Assembly: GCA_963971425.1 (NCBI GenBank)
Contig: OZ020516.1
Coordinates: 20,157,332-20,221,331, forward strand
DNA from: Bryoerythrophyllum caledonicum
Lineage: Eukaryota; Streptophyta; Bryopsida; Pottiales; Pottiaceae
DNA length: 64,000 nt
Direction: 5' to 3'
Part shown: piece after piece, positions 44,740 to 57,264 of the stretch
How positions within the stretch are numbered: the first letter of the stretch is position 1
How the letters are laid out: every line of letters starts with the position of its first letter
Notes under the pieces: generated by a model
Seen by the model: only the letters and a program-made list of their open reading frames with translations
What the model was told of the DNA's origin: nothing
Database searches by the model: none
Translations under genes and position numbers: made by a program

Positions 44740-45700
44740 CCAATATTTGAGTGAGCTGAGTGATGTGAATTGTAGTTTAGGTGGCAGGCTACATGTGTAC
44801 AGTGCACCTAATCGTAAGGCTTCTATGGGAGAAATCACTATAGGTGGCTTAGAAATTGCACACAAAGTTGGAAATGACTTAAGACAAGAGCTTTATATTG
44901 ATCTGAATGATAGTACTATGAGGAGAGTGTTACAATAAGTAAGTTTAAAATGTAAAGTGAAGCAAAAGAAACCAAAGCTCACACTTTTTCAGATTAAAGG
45001 ACAATTAGAATTTGCTAGATGTCATTGCCATTGGACTGATGATGATTGGGATTGTGTAGTATTCCCTGATGAAACAAAAATCAACCGATAGTGCTCTGAT
45101 GGTCGTAGTTGGTGTTGGTTTCGTAAGGGGTAGAATAGAAGTGCTGGAATGATGCAACAAACTATCAAGTTTTGAGGTGGGGGAGTGATGATGTAGGGTT
45201 CCATGACGCCGAGTGGCCGTGGTATGATGTGTAGGATCAAGGGAAGAATGGATCACTACATGTATAGAGAAATTTTAGAGCAAGAATTGATTCATACACT
45301 ACATGCATACAATTTAGATCCTGCCAAATTGATTTTTTAACATGATAATTGACCAAAAACATACATCCAAGAGTGTGTGCTAATGGCTGAATTTGCAAGA
45401 ATTCACACTTTTGAAGTGGCCGACGCAATCTATAGACTTGAATCAGAATGAACACTTGTGGGCAACTTTAAAACATCAATTGAACCAATATGAGAGACCT
45501 CCCAAAGGAATGTTAGAATTGTGGGAGCGTGTTGAGGATTGTTGGGCTTCAATTACTTCCAATGAGTGTAAGAACTTGTATAAAAGCATGCCTAAGCCCA
45601 TTGTAATTGTTAGAGCTGCTAAGGGCAGGTGGACAAATTTTAACTTTGTTCCAGCTAGTGCGAGCAAAACTAAGTTTTGGACTAAACTTCACTTTACTTT
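44740..45700 (+). mobile_element. Decayed Tc1/mariner-type DNA transposon
   Basis: Pieces of one transposase follow in order on the plus strand: a helix-turn-helix-like D-L-R-Q-E-L ... S-T-M-R-R-V-L near 44880, the first catalytic block D-D-W-D-C-V-V-F-P-D-E-T-K near 45040, a G-G-G-V-M-M region near 45180, H-D-N near 45340, and the signature W-P-T-Q-S-I-D-L-N-Q-N-E-H-L-W near 45420 (Tc1 consensus W-P-x-Q-S-P-D-L-N-P-I-E). The tail W-E-R-V-E-D-C-W is typical of Tc1 elements. Several stops (e.g. near 44937 and 45090) and at least one frame change are present. Terminal repeats were not located; element C's right end abuts its N-terminal side. Confidence 0.85.
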
Positions 45701-45729
45701 TTCTCTGTACATGCATACTTGTGTGTAAT

Positions 45730-47929
45730 AGACCTCAATTCCCATGGAAGTATGATTGATTGCAATGGTAATCATGTGCAATTTATGGTTTCATTTTTGG
45801 TGCATCCAATTACCTTACATTGTTTGTTGAATTTCAATATGCTATGTTCGTACTCAGTTTTGGTAGTCACTGTATATCCTTCAAAGTCAGAAATTAAGTG
45901 GCAGGAACCCATGGTTTGGTTGTCTTAACACCACTCATGCCTTGCAATCAAACTCAGAGCCAAACTCCTTGTTACTTTTACGTATTCCATTACCATAATG
46001 GGAATAATGTCACGGCTTTCCATCAAGGTAGTACATTTCATGTTGGGCCAAGAGCTGACGGCAATTCTTACAAGTCCATCAAACATTGGTAGCATCACAA
46101 GAGCTGCAACAGAGTCAAGGAAACCATTAGAAGAGTCAAACTTTTAGCACCTTACTGAGCATAGTGCAAAAAAAAAAAACTTTACATTCTCCATATATGA
46201 ATCAGCAAGTCTGTTTGTTTTCCCTGCATCGGGAAGGAACACAAACGCTCAATTTTGACAGTGTCTCATCCCTCACGTTCCCAACAATGATACATCCTTC
46301 TAATTTAGATCTGTCCATTCCTTTCATAAACTTTTTTCTCTTTTCTCCTGAAATTTTCAAGCAGAGAAATTTTCTTTAATACACCCTTAAACACCAAAAT
46401 GGTTCACTCACCCTTAACCCCTGAAGGACCACGACCGCTTTCGCTCTTAAACCAGTCCAAAACTACCGCTGCCAAAAAGAGACATGAAAATCATATTTTA
46501 AATTGAACTTCGAATTTTCAACCGTAAGATCTTAAAAAAGACTTCTATATAAACATGTCTTCAAATTTTGGTTGCAATCCACCGCACGGATTAATAGATT
46601 TTAGTGTTTAAAGTCAAAACAATGGTTCGTTTTCTTCCCTGAGTTGAGTAGATCAGCAAATTTTGACTTCACTCTGTATCAAATTTTTTCATTGTACAAG
46701 GTTTAAATCTTTTACCATTGTCTTAAGCATGATTTTATTTCCCAACACACTAATTTTTAGAGGTAAAAAAGGGGTGTAGCATATTCAAAACAAGTGTGCA
46801 AGGACTAAAGGTTCAAAAATTGCCATTACACGTTTTATTTTTTTGTGAACTATGTATGTATTCGAATGATAATCCAAACGGTCAATAAATTTATTTTTTC
46901 CACATGTTGTTCTTGAAAAAATAAAAAGTGAAAAATATGAAGATCTCTAGGTTTTATGTAGAAAAGATGAATTTTTTTTCCCCCGTTGCCCGAGGGCCGA
47001 CAATGTGTGAAAATGTTTGACTTGGAATAAAATGCCTTTTTACACTAAAGACAAGAATTTTTTTGTGAAATTTTCAAAGAAGGAAATATTCTTTATGTGC
47101 GGGAAAAATCTCAATGTCAATAGAAACTTTTGTCAAAAATTTTGGAGGTGCCCGAAGTCCCCACTTTTGGCTTTAAGTGGTACTAACTTTCAAACCACAA
47201 ATCCAAAAAATAAAATAAAAATATCTCCACGAAGCTCTTATCAGAGGCTATCTTGTGTAATATTTTCAATCAAAAACGATTTTTTTCGAATTGTAGGTAC
47301 ATGCCCAAAATCCAATTTGACCAGGGGCTACGTTTGGTCCAATAGGGGTTAAGCAACAAATTGGTTCATTGGTGGCTACAATACTCTATGTGTATCGTGT
47401 TGTATATGAACTTAATAAGGTTGAGATATTGAAATGACCTCCAAGTGGAAGATGTTATATTGTTTACAGAGGAATCTTCAATTCAAAAGTGTAAGTCTTA
47501 TCAAACTTTAACACATTTTCTATATTCTACACAGTAAATTACGTCTTTGTATGTATGGTTCCCAACAAACATTTAAGGGCTAATGCCAGATGGGCCTGAT
47601 GCATGGGTACTGTAGGGAAAAGTGGTTTCCTTGACTGGAAATGTGTTGTTGCTGGGCTTTTGTAAGGATTTGGTGCTCTTGTGATGCTATCAATGTGAGA
47701 TGGATGTCAAGAAATGGCCCATGCGCAGCACCCCACATGCCATGGACTAGCTTAATGGAGAGCCACGACATCATTTCTTTCACATTTGGTGTCATCCAAA
47801 ATGATTTGGGTTGCAGGATAGAGAAAAGGTAGAACAATCTAAAACCAATTGGAGACCCAATACTGCTCTTTTCTATATCCTTCCTATATTTTCAGACACC
47901 GGTTGTCTCTTCCCCACCAGCGGCAACGA
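45730..47929. other. Gene-free AT-rich stretch
   Basis: No gene, RNA or element ends I can support. Many poly-A and poly-T runs. The short open frames are not coding-like. Confidence 0.4.
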
Positions 47930-48500
47930 TGGGGAAGGGTGCCGTGTTGGGGATGGTCATGATGCACGAAAGGTGCTCTTTCCAAGGGATCGAAGGAGGT
48001 GCCACTGCAGTTGGTGCAAACCAACATGGGCTAGTCATGGACATTGATGATAATGCGGCTATTACCACGGAGGTAGATGTTGAAAAGGAATTTGTTGGGC
48101 GCAGGCCCATGCCTCTTGGAGTGCTTTGGACCCTTTGATGAACACAATCCTCTCCATACCCTTGCACCAACAAAGATCCAAATGAAGGTGCTCAAGCGCA
48201 TCAGATTGAAACCTCTGTGCGCTTGAGCACCTTCATATGGAGCTTCGTTGGTGGAAGGACAAGCAGCGGATCGTGTTCAACAAAGAGACCAAAATATTCC
48301 AAGAGGCACAGGCCCGCGCCCAACAAGTTCCTTTTCGACATCTACCTCCCCGTCATCAGGCACATCAACATCGACACCCACGATTAGCCCATGCGGGCGA
48401 AGCTGCAACTCCTGCGAGCTCGTCGCCAAGAGGGCGTTTCACATCATGACCATCCCAACCTCGACACCAATACCTCTCCCCATTGCCGCCATCGGTGGAG
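47930..48500. repeat. Long foldback: inverted repeat with arms of about 270 bp
   Basis: The left arm (about 47930-48204) and right arm (about 48213-48495) are inverted copies with visible substitutions. For example, GGAGGTAGATGT plus TTGTTGGGCGC on the left reappears reverse-complemented near 48300-48350, and AAGGTGCTCAAGCGCA near 48185 pairs with TGCGCTTGAGCACCTT near 48220. The spacer is only about 10 bp. The arms hold a short open frame on the left (47929-48138) of unknown origin, so this looks like an inverted duplication of a gene piece. Confidence 0.8.
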
Positions 48501-49021
48501 GAAGGGGCCAACGCATGATCACGTCTCCAGAATCAACATCGGGAGTGGCTAATACCACCACAATTCCAGAATTGGTTCCAGAAGTGGAACCACGAAACCT
48601 CATGCACTTCAGGATCCTGTGAAGGATGGGTGGCTAAGTAAGCCACGCACTCCTGGATGGTGAACTTGGTCATCCGTAGCAGTTCTTCCATGCGACCTTC
48701 CATCCTCTTGAACTTTGCATAGCCTGCATATCATCATATTGGTCGTTTTTGATAAGAGGCTGGAAATGGTGACCTTTCAATACAGCTCGACATCAATCTT
48801 TATCATACACTAAGGATACTGTCTGTCTGGAATACTAAAGGGCTACATGAAATTGATATTTGTAGTACATACACAAAGATTTGTCTACAATTGACAACGA
48901 GCTTCAACCCTCAGCATTTGCAAAAACGCTCTTTCACTCAGTGTAGCTCTCTACAGAATTAGCAAAAAACAAGCATTCTTGTTTAGTCTGCGTTCTTACA
49001 GAAACAATATCATTTTTACAG

Positions 49022-49285
49022 TCACATTGCTGGAATAGTACACCCCCTCTCATTTTCCATGTAACTTTGATTTTTAGTCATACATGTGTAAACCATGAAG
49101 TACTCAGTATTTGCTAATTCACACTTGACAAGCTGTACAAATTCAGAACTACGAAGAGCAGGGTTTAGTATGAATACCAGTCCAGAGTTGTCCGATGGTC
49201 TGAAATTCACTGGGGCATCCGCGTTGATTTTCAGAGTTGCCCGGTCCGGGGCTCTTGCAGCGGTATGGAAGCTGGTCGTGTACAC
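49022..49285 (-). other. Gene-like open frame, unassigned
   Basis: The minus-strand frame of 87 codons has balanced protein-like composition (A-D-A-P-V-N-F-R-P-S-D-N-S-G-L-V-F) and no low complexity. No family recognised. It may be an exon of a decayed host gene spread over 49000-52000. Confidence 0.2.
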
Positions 49286-50316
49286 CCAATGCAGAGGCGT
49301 CTGTTGGTGTCATTAGACCTCCTATAAACACCCAAGTACAAAGGAATCAGTGATTATCTTGAACGGGTTTCACAAGGGACTGAATCAGTATGAAAGACGT
49401 CTTGATTCATTCTGAGTTCCAGACTTTAGAAGCATGGTCACCAAAGACAGATTTATTTGGAAGGCCTATGTACCTGACCCATGCAGGATATCGGCAGAAT
49501 GTGAGATGGAACACAGCAGGAGGGGTGAGACATGATGAGGTGAAGTTGCTTGATGGACTGTTTCTCAACTTGGAGTTGCAACTTCAGCTGGATCCTGCGG
49601 CGTGACATAGTGATAGATTGAATATGTATCGAACATATAGTTCAACACGGTTCTGAGAAATCTTGTAAGGAAGTGCATATCAATACTTACATGAATGATG
49701 ACACTAGATAGTATGCAATGCACTATACTAGTTAGTTTCTCACACTTTGAACTTTGAAAGCAGGTCTACTATTCTACTCTGGTGTGTAAAACGTGAAAAA
49801 TATATCTCGGTACCATAGGTAGACATCTCTGAGAAAGCTGTTTTTAGGAGGCTTACAGACTATTGTTCATGTAATACAACTTCAATCCAATAACCACACA
49901 TATTACCATAGATTTGTACTAAGGGTGAAGGTTATATTTTTAAGGTGACTTTCGAAGGGCTGAAGAAAGATTCTTGCAGTTTCGTGAGACAGGTTTTCAT
50001 GATGCACACTTCGATTTGGTTCGTTTGGGTGGAGTACCTGATTTGTGTCTCAGCTTTGGCGCTGGCTTGAGGTTTTCGGTAGCCGATAACTCTAATAGAA
50101 CTTGACTATATATGTTCTCGTTCGTGTGCTGGGAGAATCCACGCCTGAACTGATCTGGTACATGCATGAAAAGTCAGACAAGCATGTATCTTTGTGAAGT
50201 ATGTACATATATGCATGCATGCTGAAAGGGCGGGTTGGTTCATTTCAATGCATGTGTATAGCTCTAACCATAATCATGTTCCTGAAACTTTCAAAGGAGT
50301 GGACTCCTGTTATAGT

Positions 50317-51260
50317 TTAAAAAAGATCATCAGCATTAGTAACATCATTCTCTGCTACTGAAACTTCATCAATTGTAATGTAAGAACATGAACTGCACTC
50401 TTTTGAATCTTGCAGATTTACATGGCAACTTGGTGGCATGGGCATTGCGTGTAAGTAAAAATCATTAGAAATGCATATTAGATAAATAAAATATTTGGAG
50501 TACCTTATGGGTGAGAGTGGCCGCTCCACTTGGTTGGCATCATCCAGGAGTTTGATGTCCTCTGGATGGTATTGCTCGACCCCTTCTTTTGATGAAGGAT
50601 CGAGGTAAAACCCCTGCATAAGGTCCAGATTGAGGCAAAACTTAGAATCATGGTTCTAAATCGAAGAGCATCCCCAAAGAATGTAACTTAGTAGGTTGAG
50701 TCTAGATGACATCATTGCTCACCCTGCCTTGTCATCAAGGAGTTCACGGTATATGTAGAAAAGGCCGAGGGTGGTGGCTGTGTGCGTAGTAGAAAGGAAC
50801 TATAGTTCGGGGAGAGCTGCATTATCATTAGTATTTATCTTCCTTCCTCCGTGATACATTGGTGTGTCATACGCTGAGGCCGGGTGAAATAAGTTGACAG
50901 GACGAAACGAATGTATCCTCTAGCTACTCAGGGGAGGAGCCCGCGGACAATGGAGTCGGAGAACATTGCAACTTGCAAACGGACGAAAAACGCAAGGCTG
51001 ATGCATGTTCGTCCTACTGGTCGAGGGAACACTATCTAAGAATTAGTTTAGATGTTATGGACGAGCTAGCGTGTCACGTTGTGCAGTAACTCAACACATG
51101 ATGGAAACCAATTTTACCTAGAGCGCACTCACAGTCGCCGCACTTGCCGCCATTCTCTTCGACACCAGCGTTGCAGTCGCAGTTTCCGTCAACCAGTGTC
51201 CTTGGCCATGGCCTTAAAATGTGATTCTGGAAGCGTTGGTAGCTGCAGATACACAAGAAC
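50317..51260 (-). other. Possible multi-exon host gene fragment
   Basis: Coding-like pieces on the minus strand: a Cys-rich piece near 51110-51240 (C-D-C-N-A-G ... C-G-D-C-E-C-A), a piece near 50725-50790 (L-G-L-F-Y-I-Y-R-E-L-L-D-D-K-A-G, then a GTGAGC donor), one near 50510-50610 (Y-L-D-P-S-S-K-E-G-V-E-Q-Y-H, then an AAG/GTACTC donor) and a last piece ending at 50317. They look like exons of an unidentified plant protein. Splicing is not proven and the product is unknown. Confidence 0.3.
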
Positions 51261-51743
51261 GTACAAAAACGGACAGACTCTCAGAAAAATACTACTTTAG
51301 TCGCCTTTCTTATCTAGAACCTGGAGGAGACCATGTTCGCTACAGTTAGGAAACATGGAGAAATTCGTTTAAAGAACACGGTTTCATTGCACCATGATCT
51401 AGCAACCAACATAAGCATAGCCAAGAGGAGCAGGAGGTCGTCCTCTCAAGCTGAAAAACTACAATCTGAAGTAGGCAGGAGAAGGGCTTACCTATGAGAG
51501 CAATCGCAGAAGAAATGAAGCTGAGAAATGGTGTAGAGAAGCCTTCTCTCTCCCCTCAACCTATACAACTTGCGAGCCACCTTTTCCGGCGCAAGTTGCG
51601 CAGGCAAAGGTGTCGAGTACAGCCAGTACTTGAAACTTGGGTGTTACGTTTGCTTTCAACTCTTTCACCGCATGGAAGAGGCACCTGCTCTGTGTCTTTA
51701 TGTCACATCTCTCTCCTTGGAGTTAATCATACTTTGCTCTTTC

Positions 51744-51995
51744 ATCCTGAAAGGAACTGAATATCTATCAACGGTGCTGATAAGAAGTTGTTCCTGGACA
51801 TTATTGTCACCACTCGATCGACACCACTCAATTATGTCGAGGTCATCCTCACTGAATGGATCAAGAACCATGTTACCTGTGTACAGCACTTCTGATCTGG
51901 CATTCATGAAGAGGCAGATTATGACTTCAAGGTGTACCCGTTGAGAATGCTCGTCCCGTGCTCCCGCAATTTCCGCTTCGGCCTCTGCAAGTGGT
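51744..51995 (-). other. Gene-like open segment, unassigned
   Basis: The minus-strand frame with A-E-A-E-I-A-G-A-R-D-E-H-S and D-D-L-D-I-I-E-W-C-R-S is open for about 80 codons and acidic. It may be an upstream exon of the gene suggested at 50317-51260. No family is recognised. Confidence 0.22.
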
Positions 51996-52520
51996 TCTGC
52001 AGAGTTCGAAGGTCACAGTCTACGGATTGTACTGCGTCCTCGACTGTATGAGTTTTATTTTTGTGCAGCTGGGATGTGCAATAGTGTGTACTCTGTGACT
52101 CCGGTCGTCAATTATTGTACTTCCGTGAACGTCTTGATTACTCATGATATTCTAGAATTTTGTAGCGAGAGCCTAGATATGGTCCAAATTTAGATTTTGT
52201 GTTAAGTTTCGAAATCAGCTTAATTTCGAGAATTCTACTATTATGTAGTAGTTGAGTTCGTAAAGTGAATATTTCTTCGATCTTAGATGAGTAATTTAAT
52301 AAAAGTTGAATCTGACCATTTTGATCATTTTGAAGTTCTGCTTGAAATAGTCGTTAAGAATGTAATCTAAATCTAACAAGACATCATGATCAGGGCATTT
52401 TATAAAGTTGGAAAGGGTAGCACTTGAGAGGAAGTTGGCACTTTGAGAGTTTCCTGCTGGAGAATATGAGACTCCGCATCCCACCCCAGGGCATTTGACT
52501 GGAGGTGTTTACATGGATAG

Positions 52521-54389
52521 TACATACTGCCTGTTTCTCAAAAGAGAGCCTTCTGATTCACAATGAGATTTTCCAAAGTGACGACATGAGCATCGTTTGT
52601 GTGTCCACAACCCCATAAGTTGGTCCAGTGACCATCATTTTTGGTTGCATATTAACACTTAAAACTACACTGAACGTTTAAGAAACGTGCAATTTTTGAG
52701 ATAGTGTACTATTACACATGCATACATCACATGCACGCTTCACATGTTTACGAAGTTGTATTTTATTGTTTATTTTTTTAATAAGTACTAGCAGTTGGCG
52801 CTTGCTTTGCAACGGATTAGTTCAACCATTTTAATGTAGTTTTTATATCACAAAATACAAAAAAAGAAAGGTAAGGACAATCTACATAAAATATAAATAT
52901 GTCTTTGAAACCTATGCATGAATTTTAATAATGTTATAGAATAGAATAGAAAAAAATTAGTTTAGTTTTAGATTTTTTTGCATTTTAACATGGAATTTCA
53001 AAAATGTTATGAATGTCAAATTTGTAATCAAGAGTTTCAAATTTATTTTGGATGAGCACAAATTGCAACACACAAATGCAAATTTTACACACCCACAAAC
53101 TCAACTTGCAATTACAATCTCAAATTCACACACCCACAAACTCAATTTGCAATTACAATCTCAAAACTTGCAATCTCACCTCAAAACTTGTAATTTCAAT
53201 CTCCACAACTCAAATATGCAATTTTGCTACTCCAACTTTGTATGCCAACCTCCAAGATCACAACTCCAACTTCACAACTTTTTCACTCCAAGTTTACAAC
53301 TCATAATTTACAATTCAATCTTTTAGTGCTCAACTCAAAAAATATTTTGAACGTCCAATTTGTAATCAAAAGCACAAATTGCAACACACAAATGCATATT
53401 TGTCACACCCAAAAACTCAAGCTAATGCTTTGCAACGCATTAGTCGAACCATTTTCATGTAGTTTTTATATTACAAACTATATTTTAAAAAAGGCAACAT
53501 GATTCACTGCGCGGTTGGCTGCACCATCCCTATAGTTTACTCCAAGGTTGATAGCGCGATTAATCGCTGCGTGGTTCACAGTGCAGATTATGATTTTAGT
53601 AGTATGATTGAGCACATTATCAGCCGGGTACTGTAGGGTATCAATTTATCAAACTAGTTCCGTATAGATATCAATTTGAGAACGCCAGTGTAAATAAACA
53701 TTTTACTAATTTGTGAACAATTGGTCCCATTAATAATAACTAAGAGCCATGTTAATATTTTACTATTATTAATATAACCAGTTTGATGCATTTTACTAAT
53801 TAGTGAACAATTAATATGCTTCATTCCATGCACACGACTCAGGCTTAACTAATGGTCCCATCAGTAATAACTATGAGCCTCCTATCTAGAGGGCTACTGC
53901 ATATAACACTGACTCAGTAGCTAATTCCTTATCAACATGTAATTGCAACTAATGAGCTGTGAATGATCAAGGAAGTGGACTATACACATGGAAGTTCACA
54001 TCGGTGGCTAGGGCGACCGGTAGTAATTTGTAAAATAGGTAAAAAAAGTTTTAAGAAAAAAATACTCTAAGTTACTAACGTTCCACGAAGCTCCCGGATG
54101 GTCGTCCCGTCCCGTCTGTCCAAACAACCTAGGCATCCACCTACTTACTTGTCCCAAGGTTGTTTGAAAGTTCATCATCATCAGGGTGAGGATTGGAAGG
54201 CTTCCACTAATCTAAAGCAACCACTCCAATGTGTTCTACTAATAAATTTTCACGTTGCTTTTGTTGGCCCTAGTGTTCCATACAATGAAATTTGATGGAA
54301 ACTGAATTGAAGTCCTATCATGTGATTATTCAATTAGATATGTGCCACCGAAAAGATAAAATAAATTGTCCACGTGTCTAGCAATTGCG
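52521..54389. other. AT-rich repeat region without genes
   Basis: Holds a satellite-like block near 53050-53330 with CACACCCACAAACTCAA and TTGCAATTACAATCTC units. A roughly 70-bp segment (TGCTTTGCAACGSATTAG and neighbours) occurs twice, at about 52795-52855 and 53425-53480. The first copy ends in CTAG on the minus strand behind a short hairpin, which could be a Helitron 3' end, but no 5' end was found. Confidence 0.5.
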
Positions 54390-54743
54390 GAGAAGAAGAA
54401 CTCCGGTCTCCGAAGGAGACCAGCGTGAATATAGTGTTTGTTCATTCTCTTCACTAAGCATATGGCCACGGGACATAGGCTAGTGTAATAGAACTACTCC
54501 CCCCTCTGGAGGGTAACACTTTCCTACACTAAGTGCTTCCACACACTAATTGTCTTAGAGACAACCGACATGTCATCTCCCCCAAGGGCTTTGTGGGTCC
54601 CCATACAACGAGGCCTTGGGACCCCCCACCATAATTGGGTGGACTATGGTGGTAGGCACCACGCCGGCAATAGGACTTGAACTCACATCCACCTCACCGG
54701 TGTGCCATGACTCAAACCACTACACCAAGGCCGTGGTGCCTTC
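54390..54743 (-). mobile_element. tRNA-derived SINE, 354 bp
   Basis: On the minus strand an A-box-like TTGGTGTAGTGG and a B-box-like GAGTTCAAGTCC are spaced as in a tRNA head, followed by a tRNA-unrelated body and a TTCTTCTTCTC tail. The 9-bp target duplication GCAATTGCG is at 54381-54389 and 54744-54752. It belongs to a different family from the SINE at 36071. Confidence 0.82.
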
Positions 54744-54752
54744 GCAATTGCG

Positions 54753-55739
54753 AACACTAAGTACTAGACATCATTCTTTGAGATTATTTCAATATTTAAA
54801 TGCAGATAAAAGTGATGCAGATCTCCTAAAGAGTGATGTATGTCATTACAAATGCAGGGGTGTGACAGTTTTGAGTAATATAAAGAACAATTGCAATAGA
54901 TGGAAGGAATCTAATTTAACCATTTACTTTGAAAGCATTGTGCAAAATATTTGAACCAACAGGAGTTTGCAGTCAAGCAATGGAGTAAGCAGCTGCAATC
55001 ATGACACCACAAGGTAAACCCCCTTATAAGCACTATCTGCATTTATGGAGGGAGGAAAGAATTATACATTTATTTTTCAATGATACCCAATAGAATTACA
55101 ATTCCAATCCATGTGATTTCATATTTTTCAGAGGATAAGCAAATTAGTTATGGAGTTTTTAAAGTGTGCTACCATGTTTAGTCAATGACCGCAATAGGTA
55201 CCTCCCTTAGCGCTGACCAAAAGCAAGGGGTTGTTACTCGTGAGTAATAGTAAACCTTTGTTTGGATGGGTGAATGGGTGGTAATGGGATGGAAGTGGTT
55301 TGGATATACCCAAATTTTATAGGTGTTGATTATGGGTTTTTGGTTACTAGGGGATAACCTTTACATGAAATGAAGTTTGTACTTTATAGCGCGGTTGCAA
55401 AAAGAGTCATAGCATTAACTCTTTAACAACAACGGTGGGCTTTGCGGCAAGTCAATCTCGCAACTATGCAGTTTCAAAATATGTAGGAAGTACAATTCAA
55501 TTGGCCAAAATCTAATTGGGAAAGAAAAATTGGCGCCTGACTTGCATGCAAATGTAGACAAGCCTTGATCAATGGGTCAAACACAATCAAAAATACCTCT
55601 TTGCACCCAATTTGGTACCACTCGTTGTAAAGACGGCTAATAACATCTCAATTTCAAAGGTGCATAACTTCATATATTGTTTATGGCTCCCTGTACTTGA
55701 AAAGTAGGCCTAAAGAAAATTAACAGAAAAGTCTTTAAA
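54753..55739. other. Gene-free stretch
   Basis: No supported gene or element ends. The sequence just left of 55740 may still belong to the LINE fragment that follows. Confidence 0.35.
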
Positions 55740-56390
55740 AACAATGCATCCCCACCACTAGACTGTATCACCAATCAACATAACATTATCTTAACAAGCC
55801 CTGAAGACATCGCAAATGAGATATATAACCAACAAACCAAAAATAACAGACTTGCGGTATCCACATGCAACTATCTATTAGACCACCCACCTACATGTAC
55901 ATGTGTTGTAAGACAATACCCATGGCAAGACCTTGACAGCTTCACTATACATAAACAAGGTGAACCACAAACCCCGTTGCTCACCTACTTTAACCGAGCC
56001 ACATACGATACATGTCTCAAAAATTTAGGAAACAACAAAGCCCCACGACCAGACCGCATTTCAAACTCCATACTAGAAGTAATGCCCTCAAAATTCAACG
56101 AACTTCTCTCCCTATTTTTTTCTCACGGCTATAAACAAAAATAAATTTCCACCTCATGGAAAACTAGTTTTACAATATTGTTATACAAGAAAGGAGACCC
56201 CTTAATGCTTTCCAATCATAGACCAATTGCCTTAGCCAATCTATCTATAAACTCTTCACAAGCACATTAACATCTATATTATCCTCAAATGGAGAAAAAC
56301 ATCAAATACTACACGACAGCCAAGAAGGCTTCCGTACATGAAATGTACCCTATGTGTAGATGATGTTCTACATGATCTATATCACTCGTA
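55740..56390 (+). mobile_element. LINE (non-LTR retrotransposon) reverse-transcriptase fragment
   Basis: The plus-strand frame carries L-T-S-P-E-D-I-A-N-E-I, then N-N-K-A-P-R-P-D-R-I-S-N (LINE consensus N-K-A-P-G-P-D-G-I), then S-W-K-T-S-F-T-I-L-L-Y-K-K-G-D-P and N-H-R-P-I-A-L-A-N, the conserved first blocks of the reverse-transcriptase domain. The frame is broken by a stop near 56142 and later frame changes, and the remaining domains are lacking. 5' truncated and 3' worn; no tail or target duplication found. Confidence 0.85.
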
Positions 56391-56480
56391 GATTCTTCTC
56401 ACACCTCGTGAGCTTGTAAGCCATAAGGGGTTAAGGCTTGTACAACCCTTTGAATGAACATATTGTGTTCTGTCCTAGGA

Positions 56481-56525
56481 CAGGATTGCTATCTTGTGAG
56501 CAGCGAGCGGCGAGCGGCAAGCGGT
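56481..56525 (+). repeat. Type-2 terminal inverted repeat, left end of element E
   Basis: CAGGATTGCTATCTTGTG followed by the heptamers AGCGAGC, GGCGAGC, GGCAAGC and GGTGAGC. Confidence 0.9.
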
Positions 56526-57264
56526 GAGCACTGAATTTTTGCATTTTTTTTGGTACTGTTTTTTGAAGAATTTGGAAAGGGTCGCCTATGGCCGTGGGTT
56601 CTATTAAGACTGTGTTGACATATGAAAAAAAAACTGAAATTTTCGACGACAATGTACTTGGACGTATGGAAGTATGAGTAGTTTTAGGATTGATTGCAAC
56701 AATTCTCACCTCATTGGAAGGGACGCTTATGGGTGAGGATTTAGATTTCAGGGTACTGCGACAAGTCAATAGACTATGAAATACAGCAGAAAAAATTGAA
56801 GTTATATGGTTTAGGGTGGCAGGTAGTATCCATGTGATACCTATTTCATACCCTTATAATACCTTGGTGATATCCATGTAATACCTAGGTGGAAAAAAAC
56901 AGATACCATGGAGATACCCGTTGGGTCCGAACCACTTTAAATTGAAACAATCTAATTCTTAGCGAATGGTTGTTTAAAAAAGAGCAATGCCTAAGATACA
57001 AAGCCTATAAACTTAGAGGACATGTAACCAAGTTACAAAGGTTTTTTATAATGAATCAAATTTTAAATCGTAGATAGAATGATATCTTTTCATAACAAAG
57101 CATGCCGTACGATGTTTTACGTAAGACATATGTGAAAAGAAAGGGATTTTGACAGGAATGAAGATGATTCACGATGGGACAATATTGAAGACAACCAGCT
57201 GGTAGTGTGATGGTGAACAAAGCAATAAACCAATGCAGAGTAATCAAGTTTCCTCCGCGAAAAG

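Noticed and set aside
52790-53480. Second Helitron
   Set aside because: A CTAG with a short hairpin is present but I could not find a 5' TC end in a fitting place, so it is not called.
54660-54743. tRNA gene on the minus strand
   Set aside because: Only the pol III promoter part is tRNA-like and it is continuous with a SINE body and duplication.
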